From assembly GCF_013407145.1 (NCBI RefSeq), contig NZ_CP026993.1, positions 1,386,590-1,450,589 on the forward strand: a stretch of 64,000 nucleotides of DNA, in the 5' to 3' direction. Every line of letters begins with the position of its first letter. Within the stretch, counting starts at the first letter, position 1. The DNA comes from Nitrosopumilus cobalaminigenes. GTDB taxonomy: Archaea; Thermoproteota; Nitrososphaeria; Nitrososphaerales; Nitrosopumilaceae. A program made the position numbers and the translations under genes. Of this stretch, positions 9,413-17,493 are shown one piece after another. The notes under the pieces were generated by a model. That model made no database searches, had not been told where the DNA came from, and saw only the letters and a program-made list of their open reading frames with translations.

Positions 9413-10248
9413 TGTAACAATCTCTCAATAGAGTTTATGTCAATGTTGGATTTCACAGTTTTTGCCAATTCATTTAATTCATCATCAATTTTTGAAAGGT
9501 TTTTCTTAGTCCATTGAATTTCTTTGGGATTTGCATGAAGAGAATCTTCTTCTGGTAAATCCAAATTCATTAATGGAATAGTTCCCATAACAGGAATTTT
9601 TGTAATATTTTTGAGTTTTTGAAATCCAGGTTTTAAAACTTCTAAATCTCCTCTGAATTTATTAAATACAAAGCCTTTTACAAGTTTTTGATATTTTTTT
9701 TCAATTAGAGCCATTGTTCCGACAAGGCTAGCAAAAGATCCACCTTTGTCAATATCTGAAACTAATAATACTGAAGCATTTGCCTTTTGAGCAATTTTCA
9801 TATTTGCAATATCATATTTTTGTAAATTGATTTCTGCAGGAGAACCAGCACCTTCTAGAATTACTAAATCATTATTTTTTTGTAATGTTTTTAGAGATTT
9901 TGTTGCAATTTTAATTCCTTCATGATTAACAAATTTTTCATAGTAATCTTTTGCATGCATTTTCTTGTATCGTTTACCATTAAGATAGATAACACTATTG
10001 TAATTACCGACAGGTTTTAGTAAAATTGGATTAAGATCAGGAGTAATTTCACATCTTGAGCCCATAGCCTGAATAGCTTGAGCACGAGATATCTCAAATT
10101 TAGGCGTGACATATGCAAAATTAGACATATTTTGAGACTTGAATGGTGCTACACGATATCCTTTATCAGAAAAAATTCTACATAGTGCAGCCACTATTGT
10201 TGTTTTACCTGCACCAGACGATGTCCCCTGAATCATTAAAGATTTCAT
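9409..10248 (-). CDS. cobQ: Cobyric acid synthase CobQ, ATPase domain only
   Basis: In B12 synthesis CobQ amidates four side chains of adenosylcobyrinic acid a,c-diamide. Here the dethiobiotin-synthetase-like ATPase domain is complete: P-loop GTSSGAGKTT at residues 8-17, KSQNMSNFAY, SRAQAIQA, LEGAGSPAEINL and LVSDIDKGGSFAS. The protein stops at 279 residues, while CobQ proteins I know are about 480-510 and carry a C-terminal glutamine amidotransferase domain with a catalytic Cys. cbiB begins four bases before the stop, so there is no room for that domain. Ammonia may therefore come free or from a separate subunit. No frameshift remnant is visible. Confidence 0.85.
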   Translation of the reverse strand: MKSLMIQGTSSGAGKTTIVAALCRIFSDKGYRVAPFKSQNMSNFAYVTPKFEISRAQAIQAMGSRCEITPDLNPILLKPVGNYNSVIYLNGKRYKKMHAKDYYEKFVNHEGIKIATKSLKTLQKNNDLVILEGAGSPAEINLQKYDIANMKIAQKANASVLLVSDIDKGGSFASLVGTMALIEKKYQKLVKGFVFNKFRGDLEVLKPGFQKLKNITKIPVMGTIPLMNLDLPEEDSLHANPKEIQWTKKNLSKIDDELNELAKTVKSNIDINSIERLLQ

Positions 10249-11327
10249 CTAATCTTCTCCAGAGCTTTTATTAGTTTTAGATTATCTTTATGGGATTTAA
10301 CAGCAATGCGAATATAATGATTGTTTAAACCTCTAAAATTTTTACAATCACGGACTAAAATTTTCTGTCCAAGTAATTTTTTTTGTAAATTTGTTGAATT
10401 GTTTTTGGTTTTAATTAGAATAAAGTTTGTAGATGACTTGTTACAATCAAAACCATTTAATTTACTGATTTTATTTGTCAAATAATTTAATTCTTTTTTA
10501 ATTATTAAATTAGATTTTGTAAGATGTGATTTATCTTTAAGGGCAATGTTAGCTGCATCTTGAGCTAAAGAATTTACGCTCCATGGAATTTTAATTTTTT
10601 GTAATATTTCTATCATATATTTTGAGGATACAGCATATCCAATTCTTATTCCGGGTAACGCAAAAGATTTAGTCAGTGAACGTAAAACAAAAAGATTGTC
10701 ATATTTTTTAACATATGAAATTACAGATTCATTTGATTCTGGAACCATTTCAATAAAACATTCATCAACAAATACAATTGTAGAAAGTTTTTTTGCTTTT
10801 TTAATAATTTGAAGTAATTGATTTTTTTCTAATAGTTTTCCTGTAGGATTATTTGGGTTACAAATAAAAATACATCCATTTTTTGGAATCATTGAAATGA
10901 ATTGATCAAGGTTCTCTGACAGATTCATTGTTTTAAAATATAAGATTTGAGAGTTGTTTAGTTTAGCTGCTGTTTCATATTCTTGAAAAGTTGGAATCGG
11001 AATCAAAATCTTCGTTTTTTTAGATAAAAATGCAAAACAAAAATTATAGATTATTTCAATTGCACCATTTCCAACTAAAATGTTTGATTTTTCTAATTGT
11101 GTGTATTTTTTTAGGCTCAAAATAACTGATGATGAACTATAATCAGGGTAATTTTTGATATTTTCAATATTTTTTTTAAGAATTTTTTTTACTGATGTTG
11201 GAGTTCCTATTGGTGAAATATTTGAGCTAAAATCAATGATGTTAGAATCAGTGCTCTGAATAGTATTTTTTCCACCATGGATTACCGGAATATGTCTAGT
11301 GATGGAGGATTTTGTTCGTATTTTCAC
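10245..11327 (-). CDS. cobD: Threonine-phosphate decarboxylase/histidinol-phosphate aminotransferase-like PLP enzyme
   Basis: A fold-type I PLP enzyme. The visible motifs are CNPNNPTGKLL (residues about 155-165), the Schiff-base lysine in LRSLTKSFALPGIRIGYAV, and NFILIKT near the C-terminus. Sequence alone cannot separate CobD, which makes the aminopropanol phosphate arm from threonine phosphate, from histidinol-phosphate aminotransferase. Its place as first gene of the cobalamin operon, four bases overlapping cobQ, favours CobD. The gene opens with GTG at 11327. A 45-residue N-terminus including HGGKN is typical of the CobD/CobC group. Confidence 0.82.
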   Translation of the reverse strand: MKIRTKSSITRHIPVIHGGKNTIQSTDSNIIDFSSNISPIGTPTSVKKILKKNIENIKNYPDYSSSSVILSLKKYTQLEKSNILVGNGAIEIIYNFCFAFLSKKTKILIPIPTFQEYETAAKLNNSQILYFKTMNLSENLDQFISMIPKNGCIFICNPNNPTGKLLEKNQLLQIIKKAKKLSTIVFVDECFIEMVPESNESVISYVKKYDNLFVLRSLTKSFALPGIRIGYAVSSKYMIEILQKIKIPWSVNSLAQDAANIALKDKSHLTKSNLIIKKELNYLTNKISKLNGFDCNKSSTNFILIKTKNNSTNLQKKLLGQKILVRDCKNFRGLNNHYIRIAVKSHKDNLKLIKALEKIR

Positions 11328-11409
11328 AGTTCCAAATAGAATTTGCCGATTTAGTATGTTGTGGTAATCCAGAAAACGATTATTAATTGAAGGCGATCAT
11401 GATTGAGTT

Positions 11410-12486
11410 ATGGGCAAGAAAAGAGTAGCAATTATCGGAGTTACAGGTTCAGTAGGTCAAGAATTTGTACAGTCATTAAATAACCATCCATGGTTTGAAG
11501 TGACTCAAATTGCTGCATCTGAACGTTCAGCAGGAAAAAACTATCTTGATGCAATAAAAGATGCAAGTGGAATAGTAGCATGGGATGTAGGTGGTGAAAT
11601 TCCAGAATATATCAAAAAAATGACAGTTAAAAAAATTGACGAATTAGATGTTTCTCAATTAGACTTGGTGTTTTCAGCAGTTGAATCAGTAGCTGCTAGA
11701 GACATAGAAACCAAGATGGCAGCAGATTTGCCAGTAATTTCAACTAGTTCAGCCTATAGATATGAAGATGATGTACCAATTCTAATTCCAGGTATTAATG
11801 ACGAACAAACAGAATTACTTGAAACTCAAAAGAAAAACAGAAATTGGAAAGGTTTTGTAGCACCATTACCAAATTGTACCACAACAGGTTTAGCAATTAC
11901 ACTAAAACCATTACTTGAAAAATATGGAGCAAAAAAAGTCATGATGACTTCTATGCAAGCAATCTCAGGAGGTGGTAAATCCGGAGTTTCAGCAATGGGA
12001 ATTACAGATAATATTCTTCCATACATTCCAAAAGAGGAAGGAAAAGTAAGATTAGAAACAAGAAAAATTCTAGGTAAACTAGTAGATGGAAAAATTGAAG
12101 ATGCAGATATTAGAATCAGTTGTACTTGTACTAGAGTTCCAGTAATTGATGGACATACTGAATCAGTTTTTGTTGAGACTACTGAAGAAATTGATCCATC
12201 AAAGGCTAAAGAAACCTATGATCAATGTAACAAAGACATTTCAGTAGCAGGATTACCATCAGCTCCAGAAAAATATTATGCATTTCATGAAGATCCAACT
12301 AGACCTCAACCAAGAATGGAAAGAACTGTTGGTGATGGAATGACTACAACAATTGGAAGAGTTGAGAAAGAGGAATTGTTTGATAATGGTTTGAAATACA
12401 TGTTGTTCTCACACAATAAAAAAATGGGTTCAGCAAAAGGAGCAGTATTGTTAGCAGAGATGTTATACAAAAAAGGCAAGATTTAG
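11410..12486 (+). CDS. asd: Aspartate-semialdehyde dehydrogenase
   Basis: Reduces aspartyl-4-phosphate to the semialdehyde for Thr, Met, Ile and Lys synthesis. The 358-residue protein has the NADP-binding AIIGVTGSVGQ at the N-terminus, the catalytic cysteine in LPNCTTTGLA, and conserved TSMQAISGGGKSG and CTCTRVPVIDGHTESV segments. It belongs to the archaeal/fungal-type branch. Relatives of this branch in Sulfolobales act as malonyl-CoA reductases in carbon fixation, so a dual or altered role is worth keeping in mind, although nothing in the sequence proves it. It is divergent from the cobalamin operon over an 82-base gap. Confidence 0.93.
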   Translation: MGKKRVAIIGVTGSVGQEFVQSLNNHPWFEVTQIAASERSAGKNYLDAIKDASGIVAWDVGGEIPEYIKKMTVKKIDELDVSQLDLVFSAVESVAARDIETKMAADLPVISTSSAYRYEDDVPILIPGINDEQTELLETQKKNRNWKGFVAPLPNCTTTGLAITLKPLLEKYGAKKVMMTSMQAISGGGKSGVSAMGITDNILPYIPKEEGKVRLETRKILGKLVDGKIEDADIRISCTCTRVPVIDGHTESVFVETTEEIDPSKAKETYDQCNKDISVAGLPSAPEKYYAFHEDPTRPQPRMERTVGDGMTTTIGRVEKEELFDNGLKYMLFSHNKKMGSAKGAVLLAEMLYKKGKI

Positions 12487-12515
12487 AGATTTTTTTGCAA
12501 TTTTTTCAATAATAA

Positions 12516-12524
12516 CTTTATAAG
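12516..12524 (+). promoter_or_regulatory. TATA box upstream of the Lrp-like gene
   Basis: CTTTATAAG lies about 26-30 bases before a GTG at 12549. In this genome TATA boxes at that distance usually precede leaderless starts, so the GTG is where translation would be expected. That reading meets TAG at its third codon, which is discussed with the Lrp-like gene. Confidence 0.55.
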
Positions 12525-12557
12525 ATCCAGAAATCTAGAACGACTCAGGTGTTTTAG

Positions 12558-13025
12558 ACGGCAAAAGTTGATGACCTAGATTTACAAATTTTATCAGAAT
12601 TATCCAATGATGCCTCAATTTCTGTTCCTCGTTTATCAAAAAAAATCAATGTTAATTCCTCTGTAGTATATTCAAGAATCAAAAGATTAGTGAAAAGAAA
12701 ACTAATTGAGAGATTTACAATTGTTGTCAATGACGCAGAACTTGGCTATAACGTCAAGGCATTAACTGGAATTAATATGGATACAAAAAAACGAGATCAC
12801 ATTATTGAAGAATTATTCAAGATTGATGGAGTAAGAGAGGTTGCAGAGGTTACAGGTAGATTTGACATTCTAGTAACAATGTATTCTAAATCATTAGATC
12901 AGATGCATAAAATGGTCTCCGAACGAATTGGCAGAATTGAAGGAATTCAATCTTCTGAATCATTTATTGAAATGAAATCACGAATGAAAGCAATGCCATA
13001 TATGCCATCAAAGGATAGTGACTAA
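12558..13025 (+). CDS. Lrp/AsnC-family regulator without a normal start codon
   Basis: An Lrp-type transcription factor: a helix-turn-helix at residues about 5-50 (LQILSELSNDAS, VPRLSKKINV, SVVYSRIKRLVKR) and a RAM ligand-binding domain (GVREVAEVTGRFDILVTM). The whole HTH lies upstream of the first in-frame standard start (GTG 12690), which would delete it. The frame is open only back to TAG at 12555-12557, giving ACG GCA AAA as the first codons. A leaderless GTG at 12549 would reach that TAG at codon 3. The start is therefore ACG, or the gene has an amber mutation or sequence error. The ctaB gene follows two bases later. Confidence 0.75.
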   Translation, partial: TAKVDDLDLQILSELSNDASISVPRLSKKINVNSSVVYSRIKRLVKRKLIERFTIVVNDAELGYNVKALTGINMDTKKRDHIIEELFKIDGVREVAEVTGRFDILVTMYSKSLDQMHKMVSERIGRIEGIQSSESFIEMKSRMKAMPYMPSKDSD

Positions 13026-13027
13026 TA

Positions 13028-13957
13028 TTGCAAAAGCAAAAATCACAATCAAGAGTAGCAGTATATTATGAATTAACAAAGCCAAAAATTTGGTATTTAC
13101 TAGTTTTTACTGCATTTGGTGCTGCGTTAACTGCATCGAATATTTACGATATTGAAATTTCTCCAGCAACATGGCTTTTGATGTTATTTTCAGTTGCAGC
13201 TGGATCTGCTGCTGCAAATACTTTGACAAATTATCATGACAGGGATATCGACGCAATAATGGAGCGAACAAAAGAGAGACCTTTACCATCAAAAAGAATC
13301 TATCCTGCGGTAAAAGCAAGGAATTTTGGATTAGCATTAGCAGGAATATCTTTGATTTTAGCATTTGGAATTTCATTTACTACTACATTAGAACAAGGTG
13401 CATGGGCAACTGCATTCATTGCATTTGGATTAGTTAACAATATTCTAATTTACTCATATGTGTTAAAACGAAATTCAAGAACTAACATAATTTTAGGTGG
13501 ATTATGTGGTGGTTCACCACCAATGATTGGATGGGTAGCAGTCAGTATGTCAGATTTATGGACTATGGGTTTAGCAATGGCAGGATTGGTATTCATTTGG
13601 ATTCCAATGCACATTTGGGCATTAACACTGCATTTCAAAGAAGATTATAACAAAGTCAATGTTCCAATGTTAACTGCAGTTCAATCAGAAAAAACTTCTG
13701 CTAGAGCCATTGCATTATCTACAGTTGTAATGGTAGTATTTTCAATAGCCCCTTTCTTTATCACAACTCAAGATGGTGAAGAAATGGTAGATGCAGTATA
13801 TCTTTGGACAGCAGTTGCATCAGGGGCATTAATGCTCGGATTATCTGTATGGGTAATGATTAAACCTATGGAAAAAGCTGCATGGACATTGTTTAAATTT
13901 TCTAGTCCATATTTGGCAGTACTATTTATTGCACTAATGGTTGATTCTGCGTTATAA
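13028..13957 (+). CDS. ctaB: Protoheme IX farnesyltransferase (heme O synthase)
   Basis: Membrane prenyltransferase that converts heme B to heme O for the terminal oxidase. The family motif NYHDRDIDAIMERTKERPLP (residues about 67-86) with its Asp-rich prenyl diphosphate site is intact, and the protein has about nine hydrophobic segments over 309 residues, a normal length. A second conserved stretch, WIPMHIWALTLHFKEDYNKV, also fits. Translation starts at TTG 13028, two bases after the Lrp-like gene, so the two form one transcript. It overlaps the convergent small gene by six bases. Confidence 0.95.
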   Translation: MQKQKSQSRVAVYYELTKPKIWYLLVFTAFGAALTASNIYDIEISPATWLLMLFSVAAGSAAANTLTNYHDRDIDAIMERTKERPLPSKRIYPAVKARNFGLALAGISLILAFGISFTTTLEQGAWATAFIAFGLVNNILIYSYVLKRNSRTNIILGGLCGGSPPMIGWVAVSMSDLWTMGLAMAGLVFIWIPMHIWALTLHFKEDYNKVNVPMLTAVQSEKTSARAIALSTVVMVVFSIAPFFITTQDGEEMVDAVYLWTAVASGALMLGLSVWVMIKPMEKAAWTLFKFSSPYLAVLFIALMVDSAL

Positions 13958-14185
13958 CATACTGCCTTTATCATCTAAGCTGTTAAGCTCTTTTGTAATT
14001 TCAGAATGATCATCAACTAAAGTTTTAAGTTCATTTTTTAGTTCTTCAGAATTCCATTCAGATGAAATTAGAGCTGTTAATTTTGCAACAATCCCCCATT
14101 GAATATTATTTTGATCGTCAATTAATTTCAAAAACCTTTTTCCTTTCTCATCATCATTCATAATTTTTTGACATATAGGAATCAT
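13952..14185 (-). CDS. Small hypothetical protein (77 aa)
   Basis: Not recognised. The protein is charged and helical, with a conserved-looking core NIQWGIVAKLTALISSEWN and an acidic, Glu/Lys-rich second half, suggesting a short helical bundle or coiled coil. It has no signal peptide or metal motif. ATG codons at 14185 and 14161 are both possible starts; the second gives 69 residues. It converges on ctaB, overlapping by six bases, and is otherwise isolated. It could be a chance frame, but its composition is protein-like. Confidence 0.45.
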   Translation of the reverse strand: MIPICQKIMNDDEKGKRFLKLIDDQNNIQWGIVAKLTALISSEWNSEELKNELKTLVDDHSEITKELNSLDDKGSML

Positions 14186-14236
14186 AAAAAGTTAGCATTG
14201 GTAATTACATAATTTCAAAGTTTTATTAGGAAATAA

Positions 14237-14407
14237 ATGATATTTTTTGTATTGCAATGTAGTATTTCAGAATGTAAAGAAAAAGCTATTCAAACGGTAA
14301 AAATTAGTTTCAGAGAGACTAGAAATCTATGTGATGGGCACTTTAAATTATTCAAAAATAAAGACATAGAGCATTTTCCAAGATTTTCAAAAGCATCTGA
14401 TTATTAA
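14237..14407 (+). CDS. Small Cys/His protein (56 aa), putative zinc-binding
   Basis: A short frame from ATG 14237 to TAA 14407. It encodes QCSISECKEKAIQ, then RNLCDGHFKLFK, so two early Cys residues are followed by a Cys-x2-His about 20 residues later. This CxxxxC...CxxH arrangement resembles small thaumarchaeal zinc-binding proteins I have seen, where the last helix is basic. Function is unknown; RNA, DNA or protein binding are all possible. There is no obvious partner gene: the W-rich phasin-like gene follows 70 bases downstream. Confidence 0.55.
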   Translation: MIFFVLQCSISECKEKAIQTVKISFRETRNLCDGHFKLFKNKDIEHFPRFSKASDY

Positions 14408-14477
14408 TTCAAGCAAAAAGAATATCAAAAAATGAAAATGTTGAAAGATTTAACACCTACTATTTTTAAATTACAAT

Positions 14478-14948
14478 ATGGCAGCCAAGAAAAAAAGTAC
14501 TTCAAAGAAAACAGTGAAAAAAACTGCTTCAAAACCAAAAAAACAAGTTAAAACTTCATCAAAGAAACCAGAATTTGAAAAAGCATGGAAAGATTACAAT
14601 TCTGCTTTGAATGGATGGAAAGAGTCTCTTGCACAATGGCAAAAGGCTACAAATGAGACTTTGATGACATATCATGATGCGTGTCAAAAAGCGTTAGAAT
14701 CAGATGCTGAAATGTTGAAAAAAGTTAGTAACAGTTGGGAAGATACATGGCAAGAAATTGGACCAGAATATATTAAACAACAAACAAAGATGATGGAAAA
14801 TATCTTTAAAGAGACAAATATTGAATCAATAAAAAAATTCAATGTTCAATGGGAGAAATTCCTAAAAACTTCTGGAGATGATTCAATTATAGCATATCAA
14901 GAAGCCATCAAAAAATTCAACCAGGCATGGCAATCAGGTCAAATGTGA
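14478..14948 (+). CDS. Phasin-like Trp-rich helical protein with Lys-rich N-terminus
   Basis: The first 30 residues are a Lys/Ser/Thr-rich tail (KKKSTSKKTVKKTASKPKK), followed by a helical region with regularly spaced Trp residues: FEKAWKDYNSALNGWKESL, QWQKATNE, SWEDTWQEIG, QWEKF, FNQAWQSGQM. This pattern resembles phasins and PhaE-type subunits that coat or prime polyhydroxyalkanoate granules, and thaumarchaea are known to encode PHA synthase genes. The basic tail could instead bind nucleic acid. A related protein lies at 18394-18807 on the other strand. No PHA synthase gene is present in this window, so the assignment rests on composition. Confidence 0.5.
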   Translation: MAAKKKSTSKKTVKKTASKPKKQVKTSSKKPEFEKAWKDYNSALNGWKESLAQWQKATNETLMTYHDACQKALESDAEMLKKVSNSWEDTWQEIGPEYIKQQTKMMENIFKETNIESIKKFNVQWEKFLKTSGDDSIIAYQEAIKKFNQAWQSGQM

Positions 14949-14968
14949 ATAGTTTACAAACCTAAAAT

Positions 14969-16273
14969 TTATTTTTTCATTTTACCTATTCTAAAAACTC
15001 TACAATCACATACTGAACAAAATCCTTTGATTGCAGGTCTTCCATTTTTCATTTTAGTTTCTTCTGGATTTTTTATGATTCTTTTAGTTTTACATCTAAC
15101 ACAATACGCTTCTTGTGAAATTGGATCAGGGATTTTATTTTCATTTATTTCGGAAGAATAAAGTTTATTTTCAATATCATCAAGTTTTTTGTTTTGTTTT
15201 CGTAGAGTTTGAATGATTTCATGTTCAATGTCAACAGCCTCAAGTTTTTGAATTTCTCTTTCTAATTCCTTTACTTTGGAAATTTGTTCAGGGGTAGCTT
15301 CCTCTGGTTCAAGGAATTTTTGTTTGGATAAAGCACTCTCTAAATCATCAATTTGTTGTTGCAATTCATTAACTTGAGTTAATTGTTCAGGGGTAGCTTC
15401 CTCTTCCTCTGATTCGGTAATTGGTTCAAGGAATTTTTGTTTGGATAAAGCACTCTCTAAATCATCAATTTGTTGTTGCAATTCATTAACTTGAGTTAAT
15501 TGTTCAGGGGTAGCTTCCTCTTCCTCTGATTCGGTAATTGGTTCAGGTGCAAGATCTAACTCTTGAGGTAGTTCTTCTGCGGATTCTTTTGGTAATGAAC
15601 CTCTAGGACTGGAAGGTGGTTCTGATTCGGTAATTGGTTCAGGTTGTGATTCTAATTCTTGAATTTGTTTTTCTAATTGTTCTAATCGGGTTAATTGTTC
15701 AGGGGTAGCTTCCTCTTCCTCTGATTCGGTAATTGGTTCAGGTGCAAGATCTAACTCTTGAGGTAGTTCTTCTGCGGATTCTTTTGGTAATGAACCTCTA
15801 GGACTGGAAGGTGGTTCTGATTCGGTAATTGGTTCAGGTGCAAGATCTAACTCTTGAGGTAGTTCTTCTGCGGATTCTTTTGGTAATGAACCTCTAGGAC
15901 TGGAAGGTGGTTCTGATTCGGTAATTGGTTCAGGTTGTGATTCTAATTCTTGAATTGTTATAGATTCTTCAAATTTAGATTCTGGTAAATCTCCCAAATA
16001 ATCTAATTTTGCTTTGTTAGCATCTATTCGAATATAAGGACTTCCTCCAATTGAAAAAGTTTCAAGTTTGTGTCCTTTTTTCCATGAATTGTTTCCACGG
16101 TAGATTGTAATGTAAAATAATCCATTCTTAATATCAGATGCAATTGTTAAACGATCAACTGGTTTACCTTGAGTAATTCCTTTTTCAGTATCTTGATGTC
16201 TTGTAGCTACTAAGATCAAATGTTCAGGATCATAGCTAACTTCAGAAATTAAGTAGTCAGCCCATTTCTTCAT
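14969..16273 (-). CDS. Repeat-rich protein with DUF3892-like N-terminus and DUF5679-like zinc ribbon
   Basis: Three parts are visible in 434 residues. Residues 1-100 (KKWADYLISEVSYDPEH..., FYITIYRGNNSWKKG) resemble a small DUF3892-type domain. Residues about 105-345 are low-complexity, acidic, Pro/Glu-rich repeats: a 32-residue unit starting EPITESEPPSSPRG and a 39-residue coiled-coil unit ending DDLESALSKQKFL, each present in near-identical copies. The last 45 residues, AYCVRCKTKR...CSVCDCRVFRIGK, are a zinc ribbon of the DUF5679 type. The middle probably acts as a variable-length spacer between two binding heads. Partners are unknown; the neighbours are also uncharacterised. Confidence 0.65.
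   Translation of the reverse strand: MKKWADYLISEVSYDPEHLILVATRHQDTEKGITQGKPVDRLTIASDIKNGLFYITIYRGNNSWKKGHKLETFSIGGSPYIRIDANKAKLDYLGDLPESKFEESITIQELESQPEPITESEPPSSPRGSLPKESAEELPQELDLAPEPITESEPPSSPRGSLPKESAEELPQELDLAPEPITESEEEEATPEQLTRLEQLEKQIQELESQPEPITESEPPSSPRGSLPKESAEELPQELDLAPEPITESEEEEATPEQLTQVNELQQQIDDLESALSKQKFLEPITESEEEEATPEQLTQVNELQQQIDDLESALSKQKFLEPEEATPEQISKVKELEREIQKLEAVDIEHEIIQTLRKQNKKLDDIENKLYSSEINENKIPDPISQEAYCVRCKTKRIIKNPEETKMKNGRPAIKGFCSVCDCRVFRIGKMKK
15291..15960 (-). repeat. In-frame tandem repeats of 117 bp and 96 bp
   Basis: Two repeat classes lie inside the gene at 14969-16273. The coiled-coil unit recurs with a 117-bp step (GGGGTAGCTT at 15390 and 15507, and a shorter 99-bp step from 15291). 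The Pro/Glu-rich unit is 96 bp long, with GATTCGGTAA at 15528, 15624, 15723, 15819 and 15915. All steps are multiples of three, so copy number can change without a frameshift. The copies are nearly identical, which points to recent slippage or recombination. Confidence 0.9.
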
Positions 16274-16425
16274 TATAAAAAATAATAATTTGCATCTACT
16301 AATTAAGCGATGATTTTAACAAAACAAGATTACCAAAAATAGAATTTTAAGGTCAAAATCTGATTAAAATTTCTCAAAATAGGCACAAATAGGATTATAA
16401 TTGGTGCAATTTCATTATTAGTTGA

Positions 16426-16800
16426 ATGGAAATTTCTATTGAACCATGGAAAAAATTGATTATTCATGAAGTAATTGAATACAAATTTGAAGATTGGGTA
16501 AAACAAATTGCATTTAGTACACGTTCCTCAGGTGGAGGAATTCCAACTATGCAATGGACAAACGGAGTAGTTTTCTCTCCAGCAAATTTTCCAACAACTA
16601 ATTCAACAGTTGATGAACAATTAAAAGGAACATTACATTGGTCTTCAGTTTCATTTGCAATTAAAGATAAATTTGAAAAACAAATTGTTAAAGAGAATGC
16701 AACAATAAATTTAGTAGATGTAAGTGTCAATGAGATTTTTAAAGAATTAGCAACCAGTTTAAAAGCACAATCAAAATATGCATCTTCAAAATCTGATTAA
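16426..16800 (+). CDS. Conserved hypothetical protein (124 aa)
   Basis: Not recognised. The protein is soluble with no Cys. It contains a glycine-rich turn (RSSGGGIPTMQWTNGVVF) between beta-like segments and a final helix. The segment LKGTLHWSSVSFAIKDKFEK looks like a beta hairpin. It is followed after five bases by another unknown gene, so the two probably form an operon. The ATG at 16426 gives a well-formed N-terminal strand; no obvious Shine-Dalgarno sequence is present. Confidence 0.55.
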   Translation: MEISIEPWKKLIIHEVIEYKFEDWVKQIAFSTRSSGGGIPTMQWTNGVVFSPANFPTTNSTVDEQLKGTLHWSSVSFAIKDKFEKQIVKENATINLVDVSVNEIFKELATSLKAQSKYASSKSD

Positions 16801-16805
16801 TCCTA

Positions 16806-17489
16806 ATGAACATAGAAGAAGAAGTAGAAAAGTGTGAAATTTATCTAAAACAAATCAAACAATATGATCCTGATCCATTTTATGTAAAGCATTTTTTTAA
16901 TCAATTTATTCTTTCGATAGATAATATAATTTCAAGGATTTTTGAAGAAGCAAATACAGATTTCGGGTTATTTGTATCTCAACAAATTTCAGAACAAAGT
17001 TTTAACGAAAAAGCAAAAAAGAAAAACGATGAAAATGCAATTAAATTTTCTACTTGGTTTTCATCAAAATTTACAGAGGAACATGAAAATCCATATCCTA
17101 ATTCAATAAAAAAAATTTGTGATTTTAGAAAAAAATTTGAAAAATTGCCTGAAATAAAAATTATGATTAGGGCTTCTGATAGATACAAAGATGACATTAA
17201 TCAACAAATCAAAGTTAATCTTAATCAAGGAAAAATTCGTTCAAAGGAAGAATTAGAAATTGAAATCAGAAGACAGTTACCAGTATTTTTAGAAATAATT
17301 AATCATAAAAGAAGAGAGAAAAATGAGCCTAAAATAGAAGAAAATCAAGTTACTGCATCAACATTTGTTGAGGTTGGAAATAAGGAGGATATCGAAATTG
17401 CATACGCTTCAGAAATTTACATTCCAGTATTGAAACGCTTAGTTGAAGAATCAAGAGATAAAATTTACGAGTTATCTAAAAAACAATGA
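16806..17489 (+). CDS. Hypothetical helical protein (227 aa)
   Basis: Not recognised. The protein is highly charged and nearly all helical. The N-terminal region (VKHFFNQFILSIDNIISRIFEEANTDF) looks like a four-helix or HEPN-like helical start, and the middle has a short IMIRASDRYKDD segment. There is no catalytic HEPN Rx4-6H motif that I can point to, so I do not claim an RNase. It starts five bases after the 124-residue gene and converges on the gene at 17494, with four bases between stops. Confidence 0.5.
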   Translation: MNIEEEVEKCEIYLKQIKQYDPDPFYVKHFFNQFILSIDNIISRIFEEANTDFGLFVSQQISEQSFNEKAKKKNDENAIKFSTWFSSKFTEEHENPYPNSIKKICDFRKKFEKLPEIKIMIRASDRYKDDINQQIKVNLNQGKIRSKEELEIEIRRQLPVFLEIINHKRREKNEPKIEENQVTASTFVEVGNKEDIEIAYASEIYIPVLKRLVEESRDKIYELSKKQ

Positions 17490-17493
17490 GATA

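Noticed and set aside
12555-12557. TAG read as pyrrolysine in the Lrp-like gene
   Set aside because: No pyl genes or other evidence; the TAG is at codon 3 of a DNA-binding protein and is better explained by an alternative start or an error.
15291-15960. CRISPR-like array
   Set aside because: Repeats are in frame, 96 or 117 bp with no unique spacers, and code for protein.
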